Below, piece by piece: positions 45,898 to 57,825 of a stretch of 64,000 nt of DNA. Origin of the DNA: Dactylonectria macrodidyma (lineage: Eukaryota; Ascomycota; Sordariomycetes; Hypocreales; Nectriaceae). Position 1 is the first letter of the stretch. Each line of letters begins with the position of its first letter. Both the position numbers and the translations under genes were made by a program. Where the stretch lies: contig JAGMUV010000022.1 in the NCBI GenBank assembly GCA_020744425.1, positions 682,001 through 746,000 on the forward strand, read 5' to 3'. The notes beneath the pieces were generated by a model that ran no database searches, had not been told where the DNA came from, and saw only the letters and a program-made list of their open reading frames with translations.

Positions 45898-48800
45898 CAG
45901 AGACCCAAACAACTCAACGTAATCAACTCGTTGATCAACGGCCAACTCAACCAACTCAATGGAGGACTTTATTAGTAAGCTGCCCAACTCAATATTACCT
46001 TGAAATTGGTGGATCTCGTTGATTTCGTTGATATGAAGTGGGTCTACTAGCCACTGTTAGTGACTGTAACTGCGGACTCGTATAAATCATAACAGCGACC
46101 CCGTAACTAAGGCCATACCATGTGTGGCTTGTACGTATGGCAGATCACCTAATTTCCCTGGCCGCCACCTCCTTTTAGCCTCTGTTCTGCCCTCAATTCT
46201 GCTTCCAACCGGCACATCGATTTCAGCAGCTACACCGATTGCATTGCGTAACTAGCTCAGGATGAGTATTTTATCAGATTCTGACGCCATCACTGCTGTT
46301 GACGATGATGGAAATTTTAGGTCGTCTCCAGCGCCTTCTACAGCTTTCACGCCATTCTCGCCAGCTCGACGTTCTAAGTCCACCTCGCCAGATTCCACTA
46401 CCAAAGAGCGGCAATATGAAGAATCTCTTTGGCGCCGTTTCCCCGGCTTCACCTGGTCTCAAAGGGTTAGAGATACTAATTCCTGGGCCTGGGAGTATGG
46501 GTACGATATCCAGAAAGGCAACGACAGGAAGTGGGTTTGCAAAATTTGCATCCGCAAGAACACTCTTAAGCCAAAGACCTTCACATCAACGGGCATCCAA
46601 AATACCCTAAACCACCTCTATGACGATCACAGGATTTGTGCGCCTGAAGGGAAGAGAAAATCAGCCTCGCAGCTAAGAGCAGAGGGCCGGAGTGCCAAGG
46701 GACAGTCAACCATCGCCGAGTTGATGAAGCTTGATACCAATAAGCTTAGAGAACAAGCAATTGCGAATGGTTTCATCAAGAACTTCGACAAGAAGCATTT
46801 CCAACGACTTCTAATGGAATGGATCGTGGAGGCCAACCTCTCGTTCGAAACGGCAGAACACGACAAGCTCAGGAAGATTTTCGCACATCTGAACCCTTGC
46901 GTGAAGCTCTGTGACGCCAATATTTCCGCAACATCTATTCGCAGGAAAATCGCGGCATCATACGAACAGCACAAGACGGAAAGGTTATGGAGGTCCTCCA
47001 GAGCTCTCCCGGCCTAATTCACGTCTCTTTTGATGGCTGGAGGTCCGGAAATCGGCACGCGTTAAATGGGATTATGTGCTTCTTTCAAGACGAGAAAAAC
47101 AAGCCCCGCAAAATCGTCCTCGGAGTACCCGAGGTCTCTACTCGCCATTCTGGCACAAATATTGCAGCAGAAGTCCTCGAGATTATCGATTTATATGGTA
47201 TAAAGAATAAGATCGGGTATTTCACGCTTGATAACGCCGAAAACAACGACTCAGCAATGGCTGTGATCGGAGGAGAGTTGGGCTTCGATGGACGCAAGCG
47301 CAGAGGTCGATGCTTTGGCCACATACTCAACCTCTCTGCCAAAGCATTGCTTTTTGGCTCCAATCCAGAGGCTTTTGAGAATCAGCTTTCCGGCGCAGCA
47401 GCGTTATCTGAAACTGAACACGATCTTTGGAGGAGGAGAGGGCCAGTCGAGAAGCTCCACAACCTCGTTGTTGACATCGACAGATCTGATGTGCTGAGTT
47501 ACCTTCTTCGAGGTGTTCAGTAGGCTGATATGGACCAATCTATCGATCCGAGAGTTCGAGCGAGGAAGCCTCTGAACATCGTCGTCGATAACGATACCAG
47601 GTGGCTGTCCCAGCTCTATATGATCCGCCGCGCGATAAAACTCCGTCCTTACCTCGATGTGATGATTCTTAAACACAAACAAGCTTGGGAGCAGGACAAT
47701 AGGTCGAAAAAGACGGGCCTGATGAGGAGGTCGGCTGTTCAACCGCGGATTTGCCTATCCGAAAACCAGCTTTCAGACAAGGACTGGGACGTCCTCGAAC
47801 ACCTCGCTACGATTCTTGGATTCTACGAGGTCACCGTCAAAACCCTTGAGGGAGACGGTATTCAACGCAAACGGAAGAAAGGGTGGGTCGGCTCGTACGG
47901 AAATATCTGGGATGTCATCCAAGGCTTCGAATTCCTAATGGCAAAACTGGAGGAGTACAAGACAGTCGCGGCGGATTATCCTGATCCCGAACACTTCAGG
48001 GTCAACATCAACCTAGGGTGGCAGAAGCTCAACAAATATTACACAATTCTCGACGAGACACCAATATATTACGTGGCGTTGGCTCTCCACCCTGCGTATC
48101 GATGGGGTTGGTTCGAAGAACACTGGGGAAAACATCCGGATTGGATCGCAACTGCGAAAGAGATGGTTCAGGAGGTATGGGAGACCGAATATCGCAACCT
48201 CGAGGTGGTATTGAGCCCAGGAAATGAGCCCGTTGCTAAACGGCGAAGGAGGTACCAAAATGCCTTCGAGGAATACTGCGAGCCATCAAGCCGGTTATTG
48301 ACGCCTACGACTACGCCAGCGAGGATGAGGTCTTCTGCGACTCCTGAGTCCCCGAGGGACGAGTACGAGGCGTGGCAACAAAGCTGGGTTCCAACAGACA
48401 CCGATATTCGAGACCCCAGCGCATATTGGCAGGATAACCGAGCTCAATATCCCCGCCTCTCTCGAATGGTTCTTGATTTCCTCACGATCCAGCCGATGTC
48501 AGCCGAGTGCGAGAGGCTCTTTTCTGCCGCAGGTCGATTGGTGACTCCCCTGCGCAGCCTCCTCGAAGTCGATATAATCGGGATGTGTCTAGTGCTGCGT
48601 TCGTGGCTACAAGCCAAGATAATCGACGACCTGGATCCTCTGTTCGTTCCCACGCAAATCGAGGTCGAGAGCAGCGCCAGAAGCGAGGCAGGCGCAAGAG
48701 AGTCAATGGCGTCATTTCTCGGCCGAGCGAGAGAGCTGGCAGAAGAGGAGAATGGGTGGGAATAACTGGTGGACCATGTCGCGAACATCTCGTCAACTAG

Positions 48801-49100
48801 GCCAACTGTGACAGGATAAGAGCACGAACGAGGTCGAGTATGGTTTGGGTAAAATGATTGTTTACGAGTAAAGAAAGAGACGCCTAAGGAAAATTCCGAC
48901 TTAAGCTATTTACACAATATTCATAAAGTGAGACTATTCATTAAGTATGAAAGTCACATGATCGTTCCCTCACACCAACTCAACTCAATCCATTAAACGA
49001 AAGCGTTGAGTTGATCAACTCAACGAGAGGTCAGCGATTACTAAGCCAATTCACTCAATATAGGTCGTCCGTTGAGTTAGTTGAGTTGTTTGGGTCTCTG
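45898..49100 (+). mobile_element. hAT transposon with 8-bp target duplication (third hAT)
   Basis: The terminal inverted repeat is CAGAGACCCAAACAACTCAA, perfect at both ends for 20 bases. The element (3203 bp) is flanked by CTCGCCAG at 45890-45897 and 49101-49108. Subterminal regions are full of AACTCAA/GTTGAGTT motifs. It contains a nearly complete transposase with one frameshift and one stop. Confidence 0.92.
46262..48765 (+). pseudogene. hAT transposase with one frameshift and one stop (third hAT)
   Basis: From ATG 46262 the N terminus has a BED-type zinc finger (WVCKICIRK, then NTLNHLYDDH). At about 46985 one base is missing, shifting the frame from HKTER to MEVLQSSPGLIHVSFDGW. A TAG at 47521-47523 stands where GVQ-x-AD continues; beyond it, DNDTRWLSQLYMIRRAI leads through the RNase H-fold region. 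The end is the dimerisation domain (FLTIQPMSAECERLFSAAGRLVT) at 48480-48600. Only two lesions separate it from a full protein of about 830 residues, so decay is recent. The single CAG-to-TAG style stop fits C-to-T mutation. Confidence 0.82.
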
Positions 49101-49349
49101 CTCGCCAGTCCAGAGGTCTCGCACTTCGACGGCGAACGTGCTCTTGGCCAGGTTTATCTCGGTGATCGAGCCCATGCTGGTCTCTGATGATGAAAGACGC
49201 AAGTTGAGGTTTAGGTGAGAGGAAGTGTCTCCTATATTTATACTTGACAAGAGAGTAGCAGCGACGAGGCTGCTGTCACACATCCAGTACACTAGCAGAG
49301 TGGGATTGAAACCCATGCATTCGTCTCCTGTGAGCGATTGAAGGTACAC

Positions 49350-49952
49350 TTCTCGTCATTAATCCAAAGTATAACAGCGCCTTATTCACTCAACAAGACA
49401 TTATATCGACATCTCCAGTCTTGTCCCTGGGTCCGTTACAGTTCCCCCCTCCTCCTCTCATTGTACTTGGGAAAACAGACATTACCAGCGGCTGCTCAGT
49501 GCGTTGAGCCAACCATTGACTGACAAGGAAGTTTAATCCAAAGTCTTTCCGTGCTTTTTGACTCCAGTGGAGGTTTTTGAGAGGCGTGATAGATAATTGT
49601 TGTTGCCTTTAGGATACAGAAAGATAAATAGAAGATCGTGTTTGCTCACAATGCAGCCTGAGCACCAGTGCTAGGCCTTCTTGTAGTGAGGCCTCCTGGC
49701 AGGCAGGGTACATGTTACAACTATCATCAGACTCTAGGATCATGTTTGCTTTTTTGTGCCCTTATCATAACAGGCCATAGGCTCAAGCCCCTGAAGGCTC
49801 GGATCCCTGACTTAGGTCACGAGACCGTCTTTTCCTTCATGTATATAAGGGCTAATTTGGGCCCTTCAAATAGCTAGAAATCAAGAGCTTCTATTCACAT
49901 CACAATGCACCCTTCCTATCCGATGCAACAGTACATGTCTCTGACTCTCAAT
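49350..49952. other. Intergenic, no gene seen
   Basis: About 600 bases downstream of the hydratase-like gene, with no recognisable coding sequence. Confidence 0.45.
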
Positions 49953-51060
49953 CTAATAGACCGTAACAAGCTCCACAACACCAAAGCCACGAGTTTGGCC
50001 GAAAAACTTGCCAGAAACAGTAATAAAGCCTTCATATGCTGTGTCAACAAGGGCATCAGGTCCGTACATTTCCTGATCAGGACGGATAGACTTGACCACG
50101 AGATGATCACCATTCTCAAACTCGAGTTTCCAGCTTAGAGGGTAAACCAGGCCTGAGTTCGGCGAAACCCAAACACTGGACATGTCGGGGATCAAGTCGT
50201 AGGCGAGCACGTACTGCGACTCTCCCTTGCGAATGGTGGCGAAGTGATAAGTGGTATTGTCAGGAAGGCCCAGATCGTATGCCCAGACGCTGGCCTTGAT
50301 TTCGGTTCCGGGAAAATTGAGTTGGAACCAAGTCCAGTTTCGAGGGGCTCCATAGGATATCTGACGGTCGTACCATGTGAAGGAGTTCTTGGTGTCGATT
50401 TCGACACTTTTACCGTCGAGTGTCAGGCTGCCAGTCGTCTTCGCTGCCGGAATTCCCCATTCGGTCGCATTTGACGGGCCTGTTCCAAAGGCAATGGAAC
50501 CCGCTCCGCCATTCAGCAGAACCTTGGACGTAGCTTCCCAGCTAATGTTAAAGGAGTAGGAAGCGTTTGTATCGGCGTAAGCGTACATGTTGGCAATGCT
50601 ATCGCTCGCCGTCGATACGAATTTGTAAGTATCGAAATCGGCGTTGAGAGGGCCAGATGTATCGGATGCCTTGTTCTCAACGGATGAGCAGTAGGTGAGA
50701 TGAACCCAATACTGGAGACTCTGCAGATCCAACACAGAAGACCGGCAGAGGTTCTTGAAAGGTGTCATGATATGAGACAGGGCAAGGTACTGCTTCCCCT
50801 TAGTGCTAGTGATAAAAGAACTCATCCAGTAAGACGAGCCAGACTCGACATCATACTGAGACTCAGTGAGATTCATCAGAGAGGGAACATGGGACTTATT
50901 CGGGTTAGCTTGAGCCATGTAGGTGGTATGCAATAAAGCTTACGTTCTGGTAGGTGGACTTGTGTTCAGGCTTGAAGACGTATTTCCCATTACTGGCGGC
51001 GCCGAGAACGGTACCGGCGAGCTCAACAAGGGAGACAAATTTAGCAAAACCGCGAACCAT
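49953..51060 (-). CDS. Secreted kievitone-hydratase-like protein (AttH/CrtC-type lipocalin fold)
   Basis: Exon 1 (51060-50944) and exon 2 (50894-49953) join over a 51-base-class GTAAGC...ATAAG intron into 352 residues. The N terminus MVRGFAKFVSLVELAGTVLG looks like a signal peptide. The body has the repeated beta-strand pattern of the two-lobed lipocalin-like AttH/CrtC fold, with the diagnostic SFTWYDRQISYGAPRNWTWFQLNFPGTEI. Fungal members include kievitone hydratase, which detoxifies a plant isoflavonoid phytoalexin, and Diels-Alderase-like cyclases of natural-product pathways. I favour the former because of the signal peptide, but the true substrate is unknown. Several N-glycosylation sites (NAT, NAS, NTT) agree with secretion. 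No stops; a TATTTAAAG-like box lies about 120 bases upstream. Confidence 0.78.
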
Positions 51061-51959
51061 GGTTGCAATCGTATGTAGTGATCAAAGAGAGAAACTCTGG
51101 AAGTCTGATGGATGAGGCAGTAGTTGGAGTCGATGTCTGAAGGTTGCTGGTATTTTCCTGCGGTTAGTCGGACGGGGGACTTTAAATAGTAGACAGCAAG
51201 ACGATGCCCCAAGGCTAAAGCCGGGAGCATCGGGGGCCTTGAATTTAGGATGACCATGTGAACCGAGCGTCTGCCATAATGCTCCCAAACGAGCAAACTT
51301 CCGTAATTAGTTTCACATCCCCGGAAGTGGCGAAGTACAATGCACACCCGACTATGACCAGGCCCTAAGAGGGATCTTCAAACATGCGTGCGCCCTTAAT
51401 AATAGGCATGTACTTCTCTGGCATAAATTATACTTATAAATCCTTGACGCCTTAACCTTACAGAAACTATAACTACTCTATCGCTTAGGAAGAAAGGAAG
51501 AAATATCTCATTTTATTTCTGTGTATATTTCACTTCCCTATGTACTTGCCGTTAGCTTCCCATCTAATCAAAGTGTGTATAGAACATGTGTGACATCATC
51601 ATGCTGCGGTCAAAGACGTAGATTCACCTGACGAGGAGTGGCCGACTAACCGAGATTACAGATATCCTGCATTCGGCGGCTCGGGGACTAAAACGTCTCC
51701 GGTGTAGAAGATTGAGGATTTCGTTCTGTGTCTTCGTCGCGGCATTGCGCACTAGCAGTGGCAAAGGCCTTCATTCTATCTTGGTTGCTTGGTCATAGAG
51801 TTAACGTCCATTAAACTTGAACGAATTTGGACTAAACTAGGGATAGTCGAATGCAACACCATGCACGGTCCACTAACTATACTCGATCGAGACGACTTCC
51901 TCTGAGTCAGCAATGTCAAGGATCATGGACGGAACGTGAACAGAGTGACAGCTTAGACA
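51061..51959. other. Intergenic, about 900 bases
   Basis: Contains the promoter of the hydratase-like gene (TATTTAAAG-like box near 51181-51190, minus strand) and otherwise nothing recognised. Confidence 0.45.
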
Positions 51960-52530
51960 CTTAGGGGCGGTGTGGGAGGATCAACAGCTACCTGCAAAGG
52001 ATGGGAGCAGCAGAATCAAACATATGCGACTGTGGACAAGCAGCAGAGACGATGGAACATTTTCTGTTCCGGTGTACGCAGTGGGATGCACAGCGGGAAG
52101 GCATGCGAAGGATCGGCCAGGCAAAGATCGGAAACCTCTCGTTCTTTTTGGGAGGAAAGGCGGCATCGGATGGCCCAAAATGGGCACCTAACCTACAGGC
52201 GGTGCGGTGGCGGCGATTTAAGTTCGCCATAGATACGAGGAGACTTGATGCCAACCAGACTGGATAACATACTAACCAACCAAATTAGCAGCCAAACATA
52301 GCGATACTAACACCAAACAGCCTCAAGCTGGCTGGCCATGCTTCAGCTGCTGAAGATAGGACGCTGAACACTTGGAGAAGTTGGCCTTCAAGCAGGCCTG
52401 TCACACAGAGTCAAGCGAGGCAAGACGATCAGCGGACAGGGAAGAGTGTGGGGCTTCGAACGATAAACTTAGAACTGCAACTAGTCTAGCGCACCTGGCC
52501 CTATGAGGTTAGTCCTCCCGGGCGGAATAA
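51960..52530 (+). mobile_element. 3' tail of a Tad-like LINE
   Basis: The frame 52001-52267 contains CDCGQAAETMEHFLFRCTQW, the Cys-His knuckle that ends ORF2 of fungal Tad-type LINEs, and stops at 52267. What follows is likely the 3' untranslated region. There is no reverse transcriptase in front, as with 5'-truncated LINE insertions. Confidence 0.65.
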
Positions 52531-52669
52531 ATTTCATTCATAGGGGGTGTGTCCCCCCAGGCGGAATACTAATCTCTCTCTAATCTGTACTGGTTCCCCC
52601 TCAATTCTTCACCCGTTTGACGACTTGAGGCCACAGCACGAGGTGCTCGACACTCTTTGTCCTTTCATA

Positions 52670-55080
52670 ATGCAAAAACCGGCATGTGATGCCTGCTACA
52701 AGCGGAAGGTACGTACACCTGCTGCGTCCCATAGTCCCTCAATGCTCTGATTTGTCGAATCCTTCGCCATCTTGTCCCTGCACTGCACCTCATTCCTTCT
52801 CCTCCTTTCCCAACCATGTGGGAGTCGCTAAAGAGCGTCCTTTTGCTCTTCATTTGTTGATTCGTTCATTCTCGGAGCTAAAATTTCCATGTCAACAGAT
52901 TCAATGCCACCAGATCAAGCCAGATGCCCCATGTGACTGGTGCCATCACCATAATCTTGCCTGCACTGTGAACAGGGTGAGAGGGCGCAGACAACAGCCC
53001 AAAGCCAGGTGAGCCCACTCGCTGCTTCACACAAACTCTCCCCTGTCTCAGCTGACTGACAAATCTTCGGTCATCGCACCATTCAGGAGCAAATTTAGTG
53101 TCAAACAGAGCCTATCATGGCAACTCGAGCATATTGAGGGTGCCCTAATCCATGTCTTCGCTGCCCGAAAGAGCCCTATCAGAGCCACGGTTCCGTCCAT
53201 TACTACGGTCTCAGCATTCTCCTCAGCCAACTCGAACTCACAGGCGGATGGTTTTGGCCCACCTTGTCAACATTTCGCCGGCCATGGGCTTGCACACCCC
53301 CCTCTTCTTTTGATGCCCAGTGACTGCTTAGACACCTACATTCCCTCTGGCCAGGTAACTAGCGATGAAGGTATCGTCGGTGATATTCCTTATGGCTATG
53401 GTTTGGCAATTCTTTCTGAGAAAAGTCAGAGATGGGTGTCATCCAAGACGGGGGAGACTGTCTCGTTCCACAAATTCCGTCTCGTCCTCCAGCCACCACG
53501 GGACTATTCGCTACCTCTGTCGTCTTTGGAATTCCACGGCTCGTTAGGACATCTCTATGACCTGCCTGGAAGAGAATTTGTGAAAGACGCCTTGGGGACC
53601 TACTTTCGTTCCTCCATACGGCTCATTTTTCCACTCATTGACCCCATATTGTTTGATGAAACCATGACACTAGCATATGACCCTTGGCATGGACAGCTTT
53701 CTGCGGACCGCATTTGCGCCAAAGCGTGTGTTCTAGCCTTTGCTTCAGTAATGAAATATTTTGGGGAGACGGGTGAAAACCCATACTCTCTAGATAGCAA
53801 CACTTATGCGGCTAAAGCTTTTCACATGCTCTCAGATATGCTCGACTTTCCGAGTGTTGTACTTCTTCAGGCACTTGTCATGCTGGTGAGGATAACGAAA
53901 CCTTTTAGCGATATATTAACAAGTAAAGGCTGACACCGCTCAAGCACATTCACCAAACGTTCTCAGGGTGTTTGAAATCAGCTATCCAGCTGCATTCAAT
54001 TGCCTCTCGTCTTGTTCTTAAACTGGGCGGTCATCTCTATACTAAGTCTGTGTCACACAACAACGAGCAAACACCAATTGACCGGATCAACTATCAGCTG
54101 CGTATGCTATTCTGGCAGTGCTATATTTTCGACAAACATATCACGTTCCGCACCGGCCAACCCCCTCTCATGCCTGACGACCGTTGCGATTTAACTCCTC
54201 CGCACCACCAGTTCAACGATCCCTCTTTCCTTCGTGGCATGGATAACGTGTCTTTATTGCCAATTCGTGTTGGAGAATCGACGCCTTATTTTACCAGTGA
54301 CCTAAGTCTAAGTCACCTGAAAGCCAAAACCTACCGGCTGCTCTACTCTGCACAAGCTCAGAGCAAATCAGGGGCTGAACTACTTCGTGCTATCAGAGAG
54401 CTGGATGCTGAACTGGAGAACTGGCGCATGTCTATCCCTTCAGATTTCCGACCTGCTTTATCTATTCCCAAGGAAGCCAACGTCCAGCTGCCCGAAATGA
54501 GCTCGCCACCAAGTATGCGCCACATTAGCTTACAACTTGAATATCACCACATCATCATTACAATCCATCGGGCCAGTGAGAGATGCCAGTCCTTTCAATC
54601 CGAGACCAGCCTTGAATGTCAATGGAATCCTGGTATTCAATCTTGCAACAACCTTTCCCTAGAAGCAAGCCGCTCAATTCTCATCTACTTAAGGGCCACG
54701 CTCCACAAGGTCGCTGGCGAGGCATTCTGGTATGTTCGCGCCAAGTTTCATTTTCCTCTACCAGGTTGACTGAAAGTGAAATTTCCAGGCTTATTACATT
54801 TTACCCAAAAGTAGCTATCATGGTTCTTTTTCTGAATATTCTCACAATTCCCCTGCTGCCACAAGCCCGATCTGACTTGGAACTTATCCGTTCAGCCGCT
54901 GCTATCATCAGAAACATACCAGTACACAACTTATCCCAAGATGAGAGTAGCTATTTACAGGCAGTGGATGACTTGGTGGCTGAGTTAATACATCTTACAA
55001 ACTGTGCCATCTTAAAAGGTTCATTGGAGACACAACAAACGCCTTCAGAGAATGGGAATTCGGTCATGGGCACTGTATGA
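52670..55080 (+). CDS. Zn2Cys6 fungal-specific transcription factor
   Basis: Exon 1 (52670-52708) encodes MQKPACDACYKRK. A 190-base intron ends at TCAACAG (52898), and exon 2 continues IQCHQIKPDAPCDWCHHHNLAC, completing the six-Cys binuclear zinc cluster at the very N terminus, as in XlnR/InuR-like activators of sugar-polymer use. Later exons carry the fungal_trans domain: GSLGHLYDLPGREFVKDALGTYF, then IFPLIDPILFDETMTL, and INYQLRMLFWQCYIFDKHITFRTGQPP. Further introns are near 53009-53085, 53885-53965 and 54730-54788. The stop is at 55080, with no lesions. It is nuclear. The neighbours are the hydratase-like gene and transposons, so the target is unclear. Similarity to carbohydrate regulators is only of architecture. 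Confidence 0.83.
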
Positions 55081-55529
55081 AAAGGGGGGTTTTCTGTGAT
55101 ATTGGTTCTACGCACTCCCATTTATATCAATGAAAGCTGACAGGATAGCTCCCGTTAACAAGTATTAAATATGTCACAAGCATCAAGTTAGCTGCTAGGA
55201 GAAAGTGACCCATACAGTGTGTCGTCTCTTGCTTGGTAAATGCAGTGGCTCTATACCTAAGACCTAGGCGCCAGAAAGGTCCCAGCATCGGGCTTCTGTA
55301 TCATCTCAAAGGTATTTACATGAATCAAATATCCGGGTATAAGAGACAGCTGGAAGACCGTCAGTTAAATAGGAACCAAGAGCTTCTATACATGTATCCC
55401 ATGCATTTTATCTAGCAGATGTGACCGTTGTCAGCCCGGTTTTCCTATAGCCGAAGCGGACGACATCTTTTGACTAAGCTGCCGTGGAAGCAATGGGTTT
55501 CAAAATGCTTAAAGTTGTGAAGAAATCTG

Positions 55530-55566
<37 letters not shown>

Positions 55567-55605
55567 GCTCTGTGCCAGCCCGGCGGAGCGGACAGCCAGA
55601 TACTA
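55081..55605. other. Intergenic with a 34-base poly-T run
   Basis: Downstream region of the regulator gene. The only striking feature is a run of 34 T at 55532-55565, 40 bases before the pogo insertion. It may be the tail of a minus-strand retroposed sequence. Confidence 0.5.
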
Positions 55606-55740
55606 CAGTGGGTGTCAAGAAGTTTTGATCCAAAATCATGTAACGTATGTGATAAGCATGCGGCGCATCCAAGTATGCGGCGCATTTTCCCCAGAAACTC
55701 TCATCTTTTCATTTAAACACACATTTCTCAACCACCCAAC

Positions 55741-57396
55741 ATGTCACAGTCAAATACCGAAGCAAAAACCCTTCTTGCCCTTCAAGCCCTTCAAAATAAC
55801 CCAAAATTAAGTGTCCGAAGCGCTGCTAGCACCTATGACGTCAAGGAGCAAAGGCTTCGTCGCCGACAGAATGGCATTCAATCTCGACGCGATTGGATCC
55901 CGAAATCGCGTCGCCTATCTGATCTAGAGGAACAGATCATTATTCAGTTCATTCTTGATCTGGATTCGCGAGGATTTCCCCCGCGACTGCGTGGTTTTGA
56001 AGAAATGGCCAACCGACTGCTCGCCGACCGCGACGCGTCACCTGTCGGCAAGCGCTGGGCTTCTAACTTCGTCAGGCGACACCAAGAGCTTAAGACGCGT
56101 TTTTTTCGTAAATACGACTATCAAAGAGCCAAATGCGAAGATCCGACTATTATTCGCGAGTGGTTCAGGCTCGTGGAGAACACAATCGCGAAATATAGTA
56201 TCGACCTAGCTGATATCTACAACTTTGATGAGACCGGCTTTATGATAGGCATAATCGCAAGCGGAATGGTCGTCACAGGCGCAGATAGGCGTGGAAACCC
56301 GAAATCAGTCCAGCCTGGAAACCGGGAATGGGTTACGGTTATTCAGGCGATCAATGCAGAAGGCTGGGCGATCCAGCCGTTCATCGTGGTTGCGGGCCAA
56401 TATCACCTCGCTAGCTAGTACCGGGAAAGCAACCTCCCGGGCGATTGGGCCATTGCAACAACTCCAAATGGCTGGACCGATAATGAAACAGGTCTTCAGT
56501 GGCTCAAGCACTTTGACCAGCACACGAAGAATCGATTAACCGGTCGCTATCGTCTTCTGATCCTTGACGGGCACGAAAGTCACCACTCAGTCGACTTTGA
56601 GAAATATTATGAAGAGAACCACATTATTACGCTTTATATGCCGCCTCATTCATCTCATTTACTTCAGCCTCTTAATATCAGGTGCTTTAGGCCGCTTAAA
56701 AAAGCCTACGGTCGAGAAATTGAGCGGTTGATCAGATGCTCTATAACCCACGTTTCAAAGACCGAGTTCTTCCCAGCCTTTTATACTGCCCACTAAGCCG
56801 CCATGACGGCAAGCAATATCAAAGGGGGTTTTCGAGGGGCTGGACTTGCTCCTTTAGACCCAGAAAATGTCATATCAAAGCTTGATGTGCAGCTACAGAC
56901 TCCAACACCGGCCGAGGAGGATGTCAGCCTCCCTGACCCTTGGGTTTCAAAGACCCCAAAGACTGTGCTTAAGGCTAGCTCGCAGTCTGAATACCTTAAA
57001 AGACGAGTTAGGAAGCATCAAAGCAGCTCTCCAGCATCTATCCTCGAAGCGCTCGAGTCATTTTCTAAGGGAACAAAGGCAATAGTGCATCAGATAGCAT
57101 TATTGAAGTCTGAGAACCAGATCCTTCGACAGGCAAATGAGACCCTTAGTAAGCGGCACAGAGCAAAAAGAACCCGCTTACAGAATAGAGGGAAGATGAC
57201 TGTAGAAGAGGGAAGGGAAGCAATTGATCAAATAGATGTCAATACGCAGGTACACGCTGAATCGTCGAAAAGTGGTGGCCAAGGAGGGTCGGCGCGACCG
57301 AAGGAAAGGCACTGTGGAACTTATAGAAAGACTGGTCATAATGCAAGGACCTGTCAGGTTGTTATTGAGATATCTGAGGAAGAGTATAGCGATTAG
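55741..57396 (+). pseudogene. Pogo-type transposase, inactivated by two stops
   Basis: A single reading frame with two in-frame stops, TAG at 56416-56418 and TAA at 56794-56796. The psq-like and CENP-B helix-turn-helix domains cover the first 110 residues. The catalytic core shows Asp in IYNFDETGFMIGI and Asp in LLILDGHESHHS. The third residue is Asn rather than Asp in SSHLLQPLNIRCF, a GAT-to-AAT change in the DDD motif. The tail has a degenerate zinc knuckle (CGTYRKTGHNARTC) in which the second Cys is Tyr. Four separate lesions, all explainable by C-to-T or G-to-A transitions, make it clearly dead. Confidence 0.85.
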
Positions 57397-57504
57397 TTTT
57401 AATTAATTAAATGCTGTGTTGTGTTTTTATTTAAGTTCTTGTATTGAATGTTAGGAAAAGTGCGCCACATACTTGGATGCGCCGCATGCTTATCACATAC
57501 GTTA

Positions 57505-57788
57505 CCGCAGTGGTCACTGCCAAGAATGGACTAATCCAATTACGTCAAAATACTCATGCTGCTTTAAGCTAATAGCAGCGACTGCTGAATTTTAAAATAT
57601 TTCTACATCATGCCTTATTCTCATGTTCTTTGTAGTGATTACAATGGCCTCTTCAATTTAGTATTTAGTTGATGTTTGCATCTTTGTAGGCGGATGGTAG
57701 TTGATGTGCACTATAAGAAGCGGGGGTCTAATCTGATAGTCTAAAGCAGCGTGAAATAAGACCTTCATATGCTTAGTGACTAGTGCAG
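57505..57788. mobile_element. MITE nested in the right terminal repeat of the pogo element
   Basis: 284 bp flanked by TA (57503-57504 and 57789-57790). The ends are CCGCAGTGGTCACT and, reverse-complemented, CTGCACTAGTCACT: 11 of 14 match. Comparing the left and right pogo repeats shows exactly this block as extra sequence, which proves the insertion. No coding capacity. Confidence 0.75.
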
Positions 57789-57825
57789 TACGAGATTTTA
57801 GATCAAAACTTCTTAACACCCACTG

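Larger units (their letters stand above)
45790..49330 (-). pseudogene. Possible glycoside hydrolase (GH27-like) C-terminal fragment split by the third hAT
   Basis: Removing the hAT insert and one copy of its target site joins minus-strand codons from 49101-49330 to those at 45889-45790 without a frame change. The joined frame reads ITEINLAKSTFAVEVRDLW, then TGEAVSTTTYSFDN, and soon ends in a stop. The VRDLWTGE segment resembles the C-terminal beta domain of GH27 alpha-galactosidases. No catalytic domain is visible, so this is an old fragment at best. Confidence 0.35.
55606..57825 (+). mobile_element. Pogo/Fot-like transposon with TA target duplication
   Basis: Left end CAGTGGGTGTCAAGAAGTTT and right end (reverse complement) CAGTGGGTGTTAAGAAGTTT, each next to TA. 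The inverted repeat extends about 90 bp with subterminal ATGCGGCGCATCC motifs. The right repeat is interrupted by a 284-bp MITE. The element contains one inactivated transposase. Confidence 0.88.
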
